The notes under the pieces are model-generated. The model did no database searches. It worked only from the letters and a program-made list of their open reading frames with translations, and had not been told where the DNA came from. The translations under genes and the position numbers were made by a program. Of a DNA stretch of 64,000 nucleotides, positions 1-9,465 are shown piece by piece. Source of the stretch: Paenibacillus yonginensis (GTDB taxonomy: Bacteria > Bacillota > Bacilli > Paenibacillales > Paenibacillaceae); NCBI RefSeq assembly GCF_001685395.1, contig NZ_CP014167.1:749501-813500 (forward strand). The letters run 5' to 3'. Within the stretch, counting starts at the first letter, position 1; each line of letters opens with the position of its first letter.

Positions 1-2
1 AG

Positions 3-1316
3 GTGCTTCCGCCGGACGTTAACGACAGCGGCGTGCTGTTTACGCCGCGGCGCGGCACCGGGATTCCGGGCGCCGAGTCCGAAGCTTCAGGCGGGGGCGT
101 GATCCGCTTTGGCCTGGCCGCGATCAAAAACGTCGGCACCCAGGCGATGGAGAGCATCATCCGCGAGCGGGCCGAGAAGCCGTTCGAAAGCTTGATTGAT
201 TTCTGCCGCCGCGTCGATCTGCGGGTCTGCAACAAGCGGGTTATCGAGTCGCTGATTCAGGGCGGCGCGTTCGACAGCCTGCCGGGCCACCGCGCCCAAC
301 TGCTGGCGATGCTGGACGAAGCGGTGGAAGCGGCGCTGAAATGGCGCAAGGAGCGGGAGGATCTGCAGATCCAGTTCTTTGATTTCGTCGAGACGGTCAA
401 CTGGGAGATCCCTTATCCGGAGGTGCCGCGTTTGCCTGCGGCAGACCAGCTGTCGCTGGAGCGGGAGCTGCTCGGCTTGTATTTGTCGGGCCATCCGCTC
501 GACGATTATGAAGAACTGCTGTCTTCGGAAGGCGTGGACAAGCTGATGGATTTGGCGGAAGCGCCGGATGAGACCCGCACGGTCGTCGGCGGCATGGTCG
601 TTTCGCTGAAGGCGATCACGACAAAAAAAGGCAAGCCGATGGCGTTCATGGAGCTGGAAGACCAGGTTGAACGCGTGGAGGTTGTGCTGTTCCCCGAGGT
701 GTGGGTGAGAAGCCGCAGCCTTGTGGAGAAAGGCGCGCTGCTGGCCGTCCGGGCGACGGTGCAGCAGCAGGATGAGGGCTTCAAGCTGCTGGCCGATGAA
801 GTGGCGCAGCTTGAAGCCGGGGGCCTCGCGAGGCTGCGCCGCGCGGCCCAGGCCCCGCGGGCGCGCAGCGCCGGCGCCGGTCCGGGCAGCCGTCCGGCGC
901 CAGCCGCGGGGCAGAGGTCCGGGCCTGCCGCAGGCGCCCGGACTCCTGCAGCGGCCGGTCCGCAGACGGGACCGGCCGAAGGCAGCGCCGGCCCGGCCCG
1001 GCCGGCTGGCGCTCCCGCCGCCCGAGCAGGCGGGGCGGCGGCTTCGCCGGCCTCCCGCGGGGCCGGCGGCCAGGGCGTGAAGACGCAGGGGCAGCGCGTC
1101 TTCATCAAGATCGCCGCGGCGGCGGAGGACGCCCGGCTGCTGGAGCAGCTCAAGCAGCTGCTCCAGCAGCATCCGGGGCCGCTGCCCACGGTGCTGTTCT
1201 ACGAGAGCAGCGGCCGGCTGCTCGCGCTGAGCGAGCGCTACCGCATCAAGCCGTCGCCCGAACTGGTCAAAGCGATGGAGCAGCTGCTTGGCGCAGGCAC
1301 GGTCCGAATCAAATAG
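3..1316 (+). CDS. dnaE: DNA polymerase III alpha subunit DnaE, C-terminal part (truncated by window edge)
   Basis: This is the replicative polymerase subunit DnaE; the reading frame is already open at the left edge, so the start lies outside the window. The first visible residues (LPPDVNDSG) and the helix-hairpin-helix stretch around residues 35-110 are typical of DnaE. An OB-fold follows at about residues 190-270 (TVVGGMVVSLKAI, then FMELED). Between the OB-fold and the C-terminal domain lies an unusual Ala/Pro/Gly/Arg-rich stretch, roughly residues 276-358, encoded by extremely GC-rich DNA. The last 80 residues resume an ordinary alpha/beta composition. A terminator follows at once, so dnaE is the last gene of its unit. 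Identity is secure; the role of the low-complexity linker is unknown. Confidence 0.95.
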   Translation: MLPPDVNDSGVLFTPRRGTGIPGAESEASGGGVIRFGLAAIKNVGTQAMESIIRERAEKPFESLIDFCRRVDLRVCNKRVIESLIQGGAFDSLPGHRAQLLAMLDEAVEAALKWRKEREDLQIQFFDFVETVNWEIPYPEVPRLPAADQLSLERELLGLYLSGHPLDDYEELLSSEGVDKLMDLAEAPDETRTVVGGMVVSLKAITTKKGKPMAFMELEDQVERVEVVLFPEVWVRSRSLVEKGALLAVRATVQQQDEGFKLLADEVAQLEAGGLARLRRAAQAPRARSAGAGPGSRPAPAAGQRSGPAAGARTPAAAGPQTGPAEGSAGPARPAGAPAARAGGAAASPASRGAGGQGVKTQGQRVFIKIAAAAEDARLLEQLKQLLQQHPGPLPTVLFYESSGRLLALSERYRIKPSPELVKAMEQLLGAGTVRIK

Positions 1317-1336
1317 CCGCGCATTCGCGCGATCGG

Positions 1337-1370
1337 CGGCCTTCCGTTAAGCTTTGGGAGGCCGTTTCTT
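1337..1370 (+). terminator. intrinsic terminator after dnaE
   Basis: A stem CGGCCTTCC (1337-1345) pairs with GGGAGGCCG (1356-1364) and is followed by a T-rich tail. It lies 20 bp past the dnaE stop codon. Confidence 0.75.
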
Positions 1371-1599
1371 TATAAGTACAGTCGGATGATGGGTCCTTAT
1401 AAGAGGCAGGCGCTACACAGGCGAAAAGGAATAAGATCTGCGTCATTTTTCACAAGAAAATTGCTGTTTTAATGATTAGGTTTTAAGAACTTTTTTCGCT
1501 CTCCCCGCATACACTTAGGAACACGCAAGGACAAAGATCGGGACGGTGCCCGGTAATTTGATCAGGCGTACTTTACGCACTAGATGCGGGAGGGATTAG

Positions 1600-2082
1600 A
1601 TGACCTATGAATTGGCAGAAGCCCAGCTGCGCAGAAGGGGAGTCAGTCTGGAGTCCATCGCTTCCATCGTGTACCAGCTCCAACTGCCCTATCATCCGGG
1701 CTTGAAAGAGGAAGAATGTTTGACCAGCGTCAAATCGGTCCTGAGCAAAAGGGAGGTCCAGTACACCCTGTTTACGGGGATTGCGCTGGATGAGCTGGCG
1801 GAGAAGGGGCAGCTGCCCGAACCGCTGCAGGCGATTCTCGAAGCTGACGAGCCGCTGTATGGGGTGGACGAAACGATGGCGCTTGGCATTACCAGCCTGT
1901 TCGGCATGATCGGTTTGACGAGCCTGGGTTACTTAGACAAGGTGAAGCCGGGAATCATCGGGATTTTGAACGATCAAACGACTAACATCCACGTCTTTCT
2001 GGACGATCTGGTCGCCGGAATTGCCGCAGCGGCATCAGCTCGCATTGCCCACAACAACGAAAGCGCCAAGGAGTACCTCTAA
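1600..2082 (+). CDS. phosphatidylglycerophosphatase A family protein (YutG-like)
   Basis: This 160-residue protein matches the PgpA/YutG family in length and in its conserved second half, which includes GITSLFGMIGLTSLGYLDK, a GILND motif, and VFLDDLVAGIAAA near the C-terminus. The family is linked to phosphatidylglycerophosphate dephosphorylation in proteobacteria. In Bacillus the major PGP phosphatase belongs to another family, so the substrate here is an inference. The short Firmicute form has no strong membrane helices. The ATG at 1600 is preceded by a good ribosome site (GGGAGGGATTAG). It is a single-gene unit between terminator-like structures. Confidence 0.8.
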   Translation: MTYELAEAQLRRRGVSLESIASIVYQLQLPYHPGLKEEECLTSVKSVLSKREVQYTLFTGIALDELAEKGQLPEPLQAILEADEPLYGVDETMALGITSLFGMIGLTSLGYLDKVKPGIIGILNDQTTNIHVFLDDLVAGIAAAASARIAHNNESAKEYL

Positions 2083-2297
2083 ATGGGTCAAAGCCGGGGA
2101 CTGAATGCTGATTCAGCCTGCCCGGCTGCCGCCGGCTGAGTCGGACAGGCCCGGGGTGCTCAACAAAGCTGACTAATTTTGTTAAGATAGAAATAAGAAC
2201 CTAAGTCGGGAGCCGGAATAGGTCCGTGGACTTCGGTTCGTTTGTTCCTGTGGTTGAGAATCAATGAGCTGTTACTGGGTGAGGATGGTGCTGGGTT

Positions 2298-2963
2298 ATG
2301 ATGCAATATGAGCTGCTGCTCAGGGTGCTGCTGGCCGGAATTTGCGGGGTAATCATCGGTTATGAACGCAAGAACCGGATGAAGGAAGCCGGGGTGCGTA
2401 CCCATTTTGTGGTTGCTGTCGGAGCGGCCTTGATGATGATTATTTCCAAATACGGCTTTCAGGATCAGGTTGGTTGGGACAATCTGTCGCTCGATCCTTC
2501 GCGGATTGCGGCAGGGGTTGTCAGCGGCGTAAGTTTCCTTGGAGCCGGCATGATTTTTATGCAGAAGCAGACGGTCAAGGGTTTGACTACCGCAGCCGGG
2601 ATCTGGGCAACCTCGGGCATCGGCATGGCGGTTGGCTCGGGTTTGTACTGGATCGGTTTAGGGGTGACGCTGATCATCTTCATCGGCCAGATTCTGATGC
2701 ACAGCCGGGTCGGAGGCAAAGGGCTGACTACGCCCAAAAGTGAAAAAATCCATGTGCTCCTGCAAAATGAAGCAGGTGCGGCGGAACGTTTGTTGAATAA
2801 GCTTAAGGAGCAGCATATTGAGGTAACGACCTTTTCACTGGAAAAATTGGAAACCGGCTTGTCTCTCGAAGCCGTAGTCAAATGGAAGGGCGAATTGCCT
2901 TCCGATCAGCTGATTGCGCTGCTGAGCGAGCTTTCTGTCGTGCGGAAGGCGGAGCTGGAATAA
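2298..2963 (+). CDS. MgtC/SapB family membrane protein
   Basis: The 221-residue protein begins with the MgtC/SapB signature: a hydrophobic helix, then the motif GVIIGYERK around residue 20, followed by further membrane helices up to about residue 140. The C-terminal cytoplasmic part (about residues 150-221) resembles the small ACT-like domain of longer MgtC relatives. MgtC proteins are associated with magnesium limitation and with modulating F-type ATPase in pathogens; the role in soil Firmicutes is less clear. The ATG at 2298 was chosen because it starts the conserved helix; a weaker upstream context (GGTGCTGGGTT) leaves a small doubt. Confidence 0.85.
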   Translation: MMQYELLLRVLLAGICGVIIGYERKNRMKEAGVRTHFVVAVGAALMMIISKYGFQDQVGWDNLSLDPSRIAAGVVSGVSFLGAGMIFMQKQTVKGLTTAAGIWATSGIGMAVGSGLYWIGLGVTLIIFIGQILMHSRVGGKGLTTPKSEKIHVLLQNEAGAAERLLNKLKEQHIEVTTFSLEKLETGLSLEAVVKWKGELPSDQLIALLSELSVVRKAELE

Positions 2964-3099
2964 CGGCTCCGGACTGGAAAACGGCCTGTGTTGTCCCGTT
3001 TGGCCGAAGGTCGGTTTGTTGCGGGAAAAATGAAAATTATGTTATCATAATTCTATTATTCGGGTTCAGAACGTTTGTAAGGGGGCTTCACGAACTATA

Positions 3100-3288
3100 A
3101 TGTGGACGGTTATTTACATTGCTCCTACCGCCAAATTGGCAGAAATGATCAAACACAGGCTTTCCGAAGAAGGCTTTCTGGTTCACATCCGTCCAGTGAA
3201 TATGTCTAAGGGGCATTTTGAAATATTGGTTCCGTCAGGCGAGCTAGAGGAAGTGCAGGAAGTGCTGAATTTGATTCTGCATCCATAA
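3100..3288 (+). CDS. small protein, DUF2007-like putative signal-transducing protein
   Basis: A 62-residue protein with the pattern of small ferredoxin-like alpha/beta proteins: an initial strand (WTVIYIAPT), a helix that includes EMIKHRLSEEGF, a second strand (HFEILVPSG) and a final helix. This layout resembles DUF2007/putative prokaryotic signal-transducing proteins. It lies 70 bp upstream of accD and is preceded by AAGGGGGCTTCACG, a usable ribosome site. Its position next to accDA could reflect co-transcription, but no function can be read from the sequence. Family placement is tentative. Confidence 0.6.
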   Translation: MWTVIYIAPTAKLAEMIKHRLSEEGFLVHIRPVNMSKGHFEILVPSGELEEVQEVLNLILHP

Positions 3289-3358
3289 TACGAACGTTTG
3301 GGGATCGCATGAACTGCAAGATGCGGCCAATACATTAACGGCTGAAGAGGTGTAGCTT

Positions 3359-4264
3359 TTGTTCAAAGATTTGTTTCAGAAGAAAAGAAAATACGCGACC
3401 GTACCTTCAGAACGTTTGGGACAAGGCCATGCGGAAGAGGCTGGCGACCGTCCAAAACGCGAAATACCTGAAGGCTTGATGAATAAATGTCCGAAATGCG
3501 GCAGCATTCAGTACAGCAAGGAACTGGAGAAGAACTTTAAGGTCTGCTCCTCCTGCGGCTATCATATGCGTCTGAATGCTTGGGAACGCATTCGTTATAC
3601 CGTGGATGAAGACAGCTTTACGGAGTTTGACGAGAACCTGGAATCGCTGGACCCTCTTGAATTTCCAGGGTATGCCTCCAAGCTGGAGCAGCAGAAGCTG
3701 AAATCCGGCTTGAAGGAAGCGGTTGTTACCGGCCAGGGACTGATCGGCGGTTATCCGGCCGTGCTTGCCGTGATGAGCTTTGATTTCTTCACCGGCAGCA
3801 TGGGTTCCGTGGTCGGCGAGAAGATTACCCGCGCGATCGAAGCGGCAACCGAGCGGAATCTGCCGCTGATTATTTTCTCGACCTCGGGCGGAGCACGGAT
3901 GCAGGAAAGTATTCTGAGTCTGATGCAAATGGCCAAGACCAGCGCGGCGCTGGCTCGTTTTCATGAACGAGGGGGTCTTTATATTTCGGTGATTACGGAT
4001 CCAACCACTGGAGGCGTTTCCGCCAGCTTTGCTATGCTTGGGGATATTATCATTGCCGAGCCTGGAGCTGTATTCGGATTTGCCGGCCGGATTGTAATTG
4101 AACAGACGATCCGCCAGAAGCTGCCGGATGACTTCCAGACGGCTGAATTTAATTTGCAGCACGGCCAGCTTGACTTGGTGTCCCACCGGAAGGAACTGAA
4201 AACAACATTGTCCAAGCTGCTTGATTTGCATGGTGTGAAGGGAGGAACTGCAATTGGCGGGTGA
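3359..4264 (+). CDS. accD: acetyl-CoA carboxylase carboxyltransferase subunit beta
   Basis: AccD is the beta half of the carboxyltransferase that moves carboxyl from biotin to acetyl-CoA to form malonyl-CoA for fatty acid synthesis. The N-terminal four-cysteine zinc ribbon is visible (C44, C47, C63, C66), followed by the crotonase-type core with the oxyanion-loop motif [10 protein letters not shown] and the glycine-rich [15 protein letters not shown]. The 301-residue length is normal. The start is TTG at 3359, chosen because GAAGAGGTG lies just upstream and no in-frame ATG precedes the zinc ribbon except within it. It overlaps accA by 11 bp, which implies translational coupling that keeps the two subunits in balance. 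Confidence 0.96.
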   Translation: MFKDLFQKKRKYATVPSERLGQGHAEEAGDRPKREIPEGLMNKCPKCGSIQYSKELEKNFKVCSSCGYHMRLNAWERIRYTVDEDSFTEFDENLESLDPLEFPGYASKLEQQKLKSGLKEAVVTGQGLIGGYPAVLAVMSFDFFTGSMGSVVGEKITRAIEAATERNLPLIIFSTSGGARMQESILSLMQMAKTSAALARFHERGGLYISVITDPTTGGVSASFAMLGDIIIAEPGAVFGFAGRIVIEQTIRQKLPDDFQTAEFNLQHGQLDLVSHRKELKTTLSKLLDLHGVKGGTAIGG

Positions 4265-5279
4265 AATGCCTTTTGAAGCACCGCTTGTTGAAATGCGGAA
4301 GAAAATCGAAGAGCTGCAGCAGTTCGGCGCTGAGAAAGGAATCGACTTCAGCGAAGAAATTGCAAGGCTCGAGGAACGTTATCGCCAGCTAGAAGAGGAA
4401 GTATACAGCAATATCTCCCCTTCACAGAAAATGCATCTGGCCCGGCATCATCAGCGTCCTACATCGCTCGATCTGATCGGGCTTATTTTTACGGATTTTA
4501 TCGAGCTGCACGGGGACAGGCTGTTCGGCGATGATCTGGCCGTTGTTGGAGGGCTGGCCAAGCTTGGCGGCGTTCCGGTGACTGTGCTTGGCCAGCAGCG
4601 CGGCAAGGACACGAAAGACAACATTGCTAGATTTTTTGGCAGTCCGCATCCGGAGGGCTTTCGCAAAGCGCTTCGTTTGATGCAGCAGGCTGATAAATTT
4701 GGCCGTCCGATTATTACCTTTATCGATACCAAAGGCGCATATCCCGGCATTACAGCCGAAGAACGCGGCCAGTCGGAGGCCATCGCCCGTAACCTGAAAG
4801 AAATGGCATTGCTTCGGGTTCCGGTTATTTGCGTGGTTATCGGAGAAGGCGGCAGCGGCGGGGCTCTTGCGCTCGGGGTCGGCAACCGGGTACTGATGCT
4901 GGAAAATGCGATCTATTCCGTTATTTCGCCTAACGGCGCGGCCTCCATCCTCTGGAAAGATGCCTCAAGAGCGGACCAGGCGGCGGAAGCTATGAAAATT
5001 ACGGCCAAAGACCTGCTGGAGATGGAAGTCATCGAAGAGATCGTGCCTGAGCCTCGTGGAGGCGCTCATCGTTCTTATGAAGAGACAGCAACCGTGATTA
5101 AAGAGGCGCTTGTCCGCCATCTTGAGGAGTTGTCCGCCCTGAATGGAGACGAGCTGCTGAGTGACCGTTATGCCAAATTCCGCAAAATCGGCAAATTTGC
5201 CGAGAAACAGGTTTTGCAGGAGCAAATGGAAGAAGTTGCCGATCCACCCGCCGAATCGGCCGTAACAGGCGGAGAATAA
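4254..5279 (+). CDS. accA: acetyl-CoA carboxylase carboxyltransferase subunit alpha
   Basis: AccA is the alpha half of the carboxyltransferase and works with AccD in an alpha2beta2 complex. The sequence has the family's N-terminal coiled segment (residues 1-60), then [32 protein letters not shown] and the [14 protein letters not shown] oxyanion loop. The TTG start at 4254 lies within the last codons of accD, with GGAGG at 4241-4245, so the two genes are coupled. At 341 residues it is slightly longer than many homologues because of an acidic C-terminal tail. Pyruvate kinase follows after 130 bp; pfkA, which sits here in Bacillus, is absent. Confidence 0.96.
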   Translation: MAGEMPFEAPLVEMRKKIEELQQFGAEKGIDFSEEIARLEERYRQLEEEVYSNISPSQKMHLARHHQRPTSLDLIGLIFTDFIELHGDRLFGDDLAVVGGLAKLGGVPVTVLGQQRGKDTKDNIARFFGSPHPEGFRKALRLMQQADKFGRPIITFIDTKGAYPGITAEERGQSEAIARNLKEMALLRVPVICVVIGEGGSGGALALGVGNRVLMLENAIYSVISPNGAASILWKDASRADQAAEAMKITAKDLLEMEVIEEIVPEPRGGAHRSYEETATVIKEALVRHLEELSALNGDELLSDRYAKFRKIGKFAEKQVLQEQMEEVADPPAESAVTGGE

Positions 5280-5409
5280 GCCGCAACTCACGCTGTCAAT
5301 GACAAATCTCCTATACAAATGGGCAAGATTGTAGTAGATTTAATAGTTGGAAAAAGTGTGTTGGATTATGACGAATAAAGAGAGATTTCTAAAAACGGAG
5401 GAAAACCCA

Positions 5410-6831
5410 ATGCGTAAAACGAAAATCGTATGTACTATCGGTCCTTCCAGTGAATCATTGGAGAACACAAAGAAATTGATTATGGCTGGAATGAACGTAG
5501 CTCGCCTCAACTTCTCCCACGGGGATTTTGAAGAGCATGGCAACCGGATCAAAAATATCCGTCAAGCCAACCAAGAGCTTGGCAAATCGGTTGCTATCCT
5601 GCTTGATACAAAAGGCCCGGAGATCCGTACAGGAAAACTGGCTGTTGAACCGATTGATTTGGTTCAAGACGAATTTGTAACATTGACTACGGAAGAAATT
5701 TTGGGTGACCAAAACCGGATTTCCGTTACTTATAAAGACCTGCCGAACGACGTTGAAGTAGGCTCCACGATTCTGATCGACGACGGTCTGATCGGTTTGA
5801 CGGTAGTAGACATTCAAGGCACTGAAATCAAATGCCGCATCGTTAACGGCGGTACAATCAAGAGCAAAAAAGGCGTTAACGTACCTGGCGTTGCTATTTC
5901 CCTGCCAGGCATTACCGAGAAAGACGCGAATGACATCGTGTTTGGTATTGAGCAGAACATCGATTTCATCGCGGCTTCTTTTGTGCGTAAAGCTAGCGAC
6001 GTGCTCGAAATCCGCGCTTTGCTTGAGAAACATAACGCTTCTCACATCCAAATCATCTCCAAAATCGAGAACCAGCAAGGCGTTGACAACCTCGATGAAA
6101 TCCTCGAAGTTTCGGACGGTTTGATGGTTGCCCGCGGTGACCTCGGCGTGGAAATTCCGGCTGAAGATGTACCTTTGGTTCAAAAGATGATGATTGAGAA
6201 ATGTAACCGCGTAGGCAAGCCGGTAATCACAGCTACTCAAATGCTGGATTCCATGCAGCGCAACCCAAGACCTACACGTGCTGAAGCAAGTGACGTGGCC
6301 AATGCGATCTTCGACGGTACGGATGCCATCATGCTGTCCGGTGAAACCGCTGCGGGTAAATATCCGGTAGAGTCTGTGCTTACGATGTCCCGTATTGCCG
6401 AGAAAGCGGAATCCGCATTGGCATATCGTGAAATTTTTGAGAAACAAAGCCACGCTCAGCAAAGCACTGTAACTGAAGCGATCAGCCAGGCGGTAGCAAG
6501 CTCTGCAATGGACTTGAACGCCAAAGCGATCATTACCTCGACTGAATCCGGTCATACAGCACGTATGATCTCTAAATATCGTCCACAATCGCCGATTATT
6601 GCGGTAACGACAGAAGATCAAACCCTGCGCCGCCTGGCTCTTGCCTGGGGCGTAACACCGGTGAAAGGCGAAGTTGCCGATTCCACCGATGCTATGTTTG
6701 ACAACGCGATGAAAGGCGGACTGGCTTCCGGTCTGGTTAAGGAAGGCGATCTGGTAGTCATTACTGCAGGGATTCCACTTGGTCGTTCCGGTTCCACGAA
6801 CCTGATCAAGGTTGGACAAATCACGAAATAA
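5410..6831 (+). CDS. pyk: pyruvate kinase
   Basis: Pyruvate kinase makes ATP and pyruvate from phosphoenolpyruvate in the last step of glycolysis. The start is ATG 5410 ([15 protein letters not shown]), with AACGGAGG just upstream; an in-frame TTG at 5347 would add 21 unrelated residues. Visible motifs are [16 protein letters not shown], the [10 protein letters not shown] loop and the active-site segment TATQMLDSM. The 473-residue product has the A, B and C domains but lacks the extra PEP-utiliser-like domain that extends the Bacillus enzyme to about 585 residues. A terminator follows. Confidence 0.96.
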   Translation: MRKTKIVCTIGPSSESLENTKKLIMAGMNVARLNFSHGDFEEHGNRIKNIRQANQELGKSVAILLDTKGPEIRTGKLAVEPIDLVQDEFVTLTTEEILGDQNRISVTYKDLPNDVEVGSTILIDDGLIGLTVVDIQGTEIKCRIVNGGTIKSKKGVNVPGVAISLPGITEKDANDIVFGIEQNIDFIAASFVRKASDVLEIRALLEKHNASHIQIISKIENQQGVDNLDEILEVSDGLMVARGDLGVEIPAEDVPLVQKMMIEKCNRVGKPVITATQMLDSMQRNPRPTRAEASDVANAIFDGTDAIMLSGETAAGKYPVESVLTMSRIAEKAESALAYREIFEKQSHAQQSTVTEAISQAVASSAMDLNAKAIITSTESGHTARMISKYRPQSPIIAVTTEDQTLRRLALAWGVTPVKGEVADSTDAMFDNAMKGGLASGLVKEGDLVVITAGIPLGRSGSTNLIKVGQITK

Positions 6832-6858
6832 GAATCACCCGATAAGGAAATAAAGGAG

Positions 6859-6900
6859 AAAGCAATGGCCATCCGTCGCATGCGGAGCCATTGCTTTTTC
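6859..6900 (+). terminator. intrinsic terminator after pyk
   Basis: AGCAATGGC (6861-6869) pairs with GCCATTGCT (6887-6895), extended by flanking A/T pairs and followed by TTTTC. It separates pyk from the thioesterase gene. Confidence 0.8.
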
Positions 6901-6925
6901 CCTTTTGAAGGGAGCAGACAAAAAA

Positions 6926-7444
6926 ATGAGTCAAAAGACATCCGCCGAGCGGACTGCATCAAGCTGCTGGTACACGAATGGTCTGCGTGTCAGATATCAG
7001 GAAACGGATCAAATGGCGATTGTTTATCATGCCAATTATTTAAACTGGTTTGAGATGGGAAGAACCGAATTTATCCGGCAGTTCGGATTTACTTACCGGT
7101 CAATGGAGGAGAAAGGTGTCCTGCTGCCGGTCATCGATTTGAATATTCAGTACAAACGTCCTGCCTTATACGATGACCTGGTTGCCGTATTTACCCGCGT
7201 AATCCGCTTTAATCCGCTCAGGCTCGACTTTGAATATGAGGTTCGCAGATGGCCGTCGGATTCTGAAGGGGAGCCTGGCTTAGATACGCTGGATAAAAAA
7301 TGGCCGGTAGACCGCGAGCTCCCGGGCGAACTGCTGGTTACCGGCGCCTCTTCGCATGCCTGGGTCACGAAAGAGATGAAACCCCTCCGACTGGATAAAA
7401 CCTTGCCTGAACTGTACAATATTCTAAAAGAGCAGATTTTATAG
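6926..7444 (+). CDS. acyl-CoA thioesterase, YbgC/4-hydroxybenzoyl-CoA thioesterase family
   Basis: This 172-residue protein is a hotdog-fold thioesterase. The active-site region ETDQMAIVYHANYLNWFE near residues 26-43 contains the conserved aspartate and the VYHxNY motif of the YbgC/4HBT group, which hydrolyses short or medium acyl-CoA. A linker insertion around residues 108-130 (WPSDSEGEP and following) is longer than in E. coli YbgC. ATG 6926 is preferred over the in-frame TTG at 6905 because GAAGGGAGC lies correctly ahead of it. The physiological substrate cannot be told from the sequence. Confidence 0.88.
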   Translation: MSQKTSAERTASSCWYTNGLRVRYQETDQMAIVYHANYLNWFEMGRTEFIRQFGFTYRSMEEKGVLLPVIDLNIQYKRPALYDDLVAVFTRVIRFNPLRLDFEYEVRRWPSDSEGEPGLDTLDKKWPVDRELPGELLVTGASSHAWVTKEMKPLRLDKTLPELYNILKEQIL

Positions 7445-7494
7445 CGATTATACAGCTACCTTTAATAAAACAGCTCAAGGTTAGGAGTAATGTG

Positions 7495-7890
7495 ATGCGA
7501 AAATGGTTGTTTGTTCTGATTCTGCTTGTCCCCATTCTGGAATTTTACGGTTTCGTTTATGTCGGCGATCGGCTGGGACTAGGCAAAACCATTTTTCTTA
7601 CGCTTGCAACTTCTGTGATTGGCGGAGTGATGATGCAGTTTGAAGGGCGTAAAATTATGGCCGATGCCAAAATGAAAGCAAATAATGGAGGGCAGCTGCC
7701 CGGAAAGCTGGTGCTGAACGGCATCTGCGTGTTTGGCGGCGGCATTCTGCTGCTGATCCCCGGTTTCATAACCGACATTATCGGCTTCCTGCTGGTCTTC
7801 CCGTTAACCCGTCCGCTGCTGCGTTATCCGATCCGGAAATGGGTAGAGAAAAAGCTGAAGAACGGCACCATTACGTTTTTTCGGCGCTGA
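7495..7890 (+). CDS. fxsA: FxsA family membrane protein
   Basis: The 131-residue protein has the FxsA pattern: an N-terminal helix ending in ILEFYGFVYVG, a second hydrophobic segment containing GGVMMQFEGRK, a strongly hydrophobic hairpin (GGGILLLIPGFITDIIGFLLVFP) and a basic C-terminus. FxsA is a cytoplasmic-membrane protein; in E. coli its overexpression relieves phage T7 exclusion by the F plasmid, while the general role is unknown. The ATG at 7495 is used with AGGAG at 7483-7487; a GTG one codon earlier is also possible. Confidence 0.88.
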   Translation: MRKWLFVLILLVPILEFYGFVYVGDRLGLGKTIFLTLATSVIGGVMMQFEGRKIMADAKMKANNGGQLPGKLVLNGICVFGGGILLLIPGFITDIIGFLLVFPLTRPLLRYPIRKWVEKKLKNGTITFFRR

Positions 7891-7928
7891 GCAGGTCAAA
7901 TGACAGGCAAGATTCCTCTAATAAAGAT

Positions 7929-7962
7929 AAAAGCCATGCTCCTGTGCAGGAACATGGCTTTT
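7929..7962. terminator. bidirectional terminator between fxsA and ytvI
   Basis: AAAAGCCATG (7929-7938) pairs with CATGGCTTTT (7953-7962). Runs of A on one side and T on the other let it serve both convergent genes. Confidence 0.85.
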
Positions 7963-7998
7963 ATGGTTGCAACTAAGAAAGTCCAGCTTTGTTCAGGT

Positions 7999-9117
7999 TT
8001 ACCTGACTCTCCCGTTCATAATGTAATTCCGCAGTTCTCCAAACACCCCGGTTTTGTAGACGGCAGAAATGACCACAAAAGCGACAGGGCCGATGATCAA
8101 ACCAAGCACCCCAAACAGCTTGAGTCCGACAAACATGCCTACCAGAGTCGGAAGCGGATCAAGACCAACGCTGGTAGCCAGCACTTTAGGTTCAATCAAA
8201 TGCCGGGCGATGGTAATGACGCCGTAGAGAATGAGCAGGCCAATGCCGAGCTGCATATCGCCGGCCGCGAAATGGTAAACAATCCAGGGGACCATGACGG
8301 TTCCGACACCGAGATAAGGCAGCAGATCAACCAGGCCGATCAGGATAGCCAGGGTGAAGGCCGAATCAACGCCCAGAATCAGCAGTCCGATAAGTACAAT
8401 AAAGGCGGTTATCGACACCATAATAAACAGGGAACGAAGGTAGCCGAAAAAGGCCTTTTTCAAACTGGACCAAATTTCGCCGGTTGTTTTGCGGAGAGGA
8501 GCGGGCACCCAGCCCGCCAGGGTCATGGTGTGCTTCTCCCAATTTTTTTCGATAAAGAAAGTCGCCAGAACCGTGACAATCAGAATCAGCAGGAAATGGG
8601 GCAGGGAAGTCAGCACCCCGACAATGCCGTTCAGGAAATCGGATACGAACTGGGTTACAGCGGCGCTGATCGTGTCCGTCGTTTTGTTAATATTTTTATT
8701 GATGGTATCTTCGTATTTTGGGTTATCCTGGATAAATTTATTGATTTCATAAACGATATTCTGAATGCCTTCGCTGTTCGACCAGCGGATGAAAATATCT
8801 CTGATCTGATCTACATAGGTATCAAAAGATTCGGTAAGATGAATGATCTCCTTGACCATTCGGGTAACAGCGGCAGACAGCACAAGCACAGCTCCCCCGA
8901 AATAAACCATTAAGCCGGAGGTCACGGCCAGCCATCTTGGCATTTTGGCTTTCCTCTGCAGAAAACGTACAAAAGGTTTCATAGCATAAGCGATCAGCCA
9001 GGCGATCAGGAACGGGTACAGCAGCGGGAGCAGCCAATAAGCTCCAAGGAGCAGAAGGGCGAAAGCAACCAATACCCATAAGCCACGCAAAATACGTTTG
9101 ACGATAATATGATCCAC
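7999..9117 (-). CDS. ytvI: sporulation integral membrane protein YtvI (AI-2E transporter fold)
   Basis: A 372-residue multi-spanning protein of the AI-2E/UPF0118 transporter superfamily. The pairs of hydrophobic helices at the N-terminus, a soluble central region (about residues 80-140) and the C-terminal helices with GLVDLLPYLGVGTVMVPW match the YtvI subgroup that is named for sporulation in Bacillus. The start is GTG at 9117, supported by GGAGGGG directly upstream; no better ATG exists. The transported molecule, if any, is unknown. It stands alone, convergent to fxsA. Confidence 0.88.
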   Translation of the reverse strand: MDHIIVKRILRGLWVLVAFALLLLGAYWLLPLLYPFLIAWLIAYAMKPFVRFLQRKAKMPRWLAVTSGLMVYFGGAVLVLSAAVTRMVKEIIHLTESFDTYVDQIRDIFIRWSNSEGIQNIVYEINKFIQDNPKYEDTINKNINKTTDTISAAVTQFVSDFLNGIVGVLTSLPHFLLILIVTVLATFFIEKNWEKHTMTLAGWVPAPLRKTTGEIWSSLKKAFFGYLRSLFIMVSITAFIVLIGLLILGVDSAFTLAILIGLVDLLPYLGVGTVMVPWIVYHFAAGDMQLGIGLLILYGVITIARHLIEPKVLATSVGLDPLPTLVGMFVGLKLFGVLGLIIGPVAFVVISAVYKTGVFGELRNYIMNGRVR

Positions 9118-9465
9118 GAATAACCCCTCCTACGATCCTCGTCTCCTATTTTATAGTATGCAGGATAAGCCTATTTAAAGGCAAATGGTGAGAAAAATCA
9201 TTGATTTGTAACCGAATACAAAAATTGTTTATGTAACTGATAAAACATTTTGATGCTGCTAGAATCGCCGAAATTGTTCCCTTGCTCGCTAAAATCCAGT
9301 ATGATGATAGAAGGTTTCACCACGTGTCAATTTTATTTTGACATTTTTCTGAACAAAATGACGTGTTCCCCTTGTCATTCATCACCAAAATTTTGTAAAC
9401 TTTTAAAATGTAAATGTTTTCATTCGGCTTGTTGACACATTTCGTTCACAAAGGAGAGATGTATT
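9118..9465. promoter_or_regulatory. intergenic control region between ytvI and citZ
   Basis: This 348-bp gap contains no gene. It is AT-rich compared with its neighbours, has a TTGACA at about 9338 and another close to the citZ ribosome site, and ends in AAGGAGAG before the citZ ATG. A TTGTCA near 9373 could serve as a -35 element, but no good -10 lies at the right spacing, so no promoter is assigned firmly. In Bacillus citZ is controlled by CcpC and CcpA; I see no clear site for either. Confidence 0.4.

Noticed and set aside
5455..6819. 454-codon minus-strand frame opposite pyk
   Set aside because: Pyruvate kinase motifs are complete on the plus strand; the opposite frame is a codon-bias artefact.
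7900..8913. 337-codon plus-strand frame opposite ytvI
   Set aside because: It is rich in Gln, Asn and His, the typical antisense shadow of a hydrophobic membrane protein gene; ytvI on the minus strand has family motifs.
9338..9365. TTGACA near 9338 as the citZ promoter
   Set aside because: The hexamer at the expected -10 position is ACGTGT, which does not match, so no promoter was assigned.
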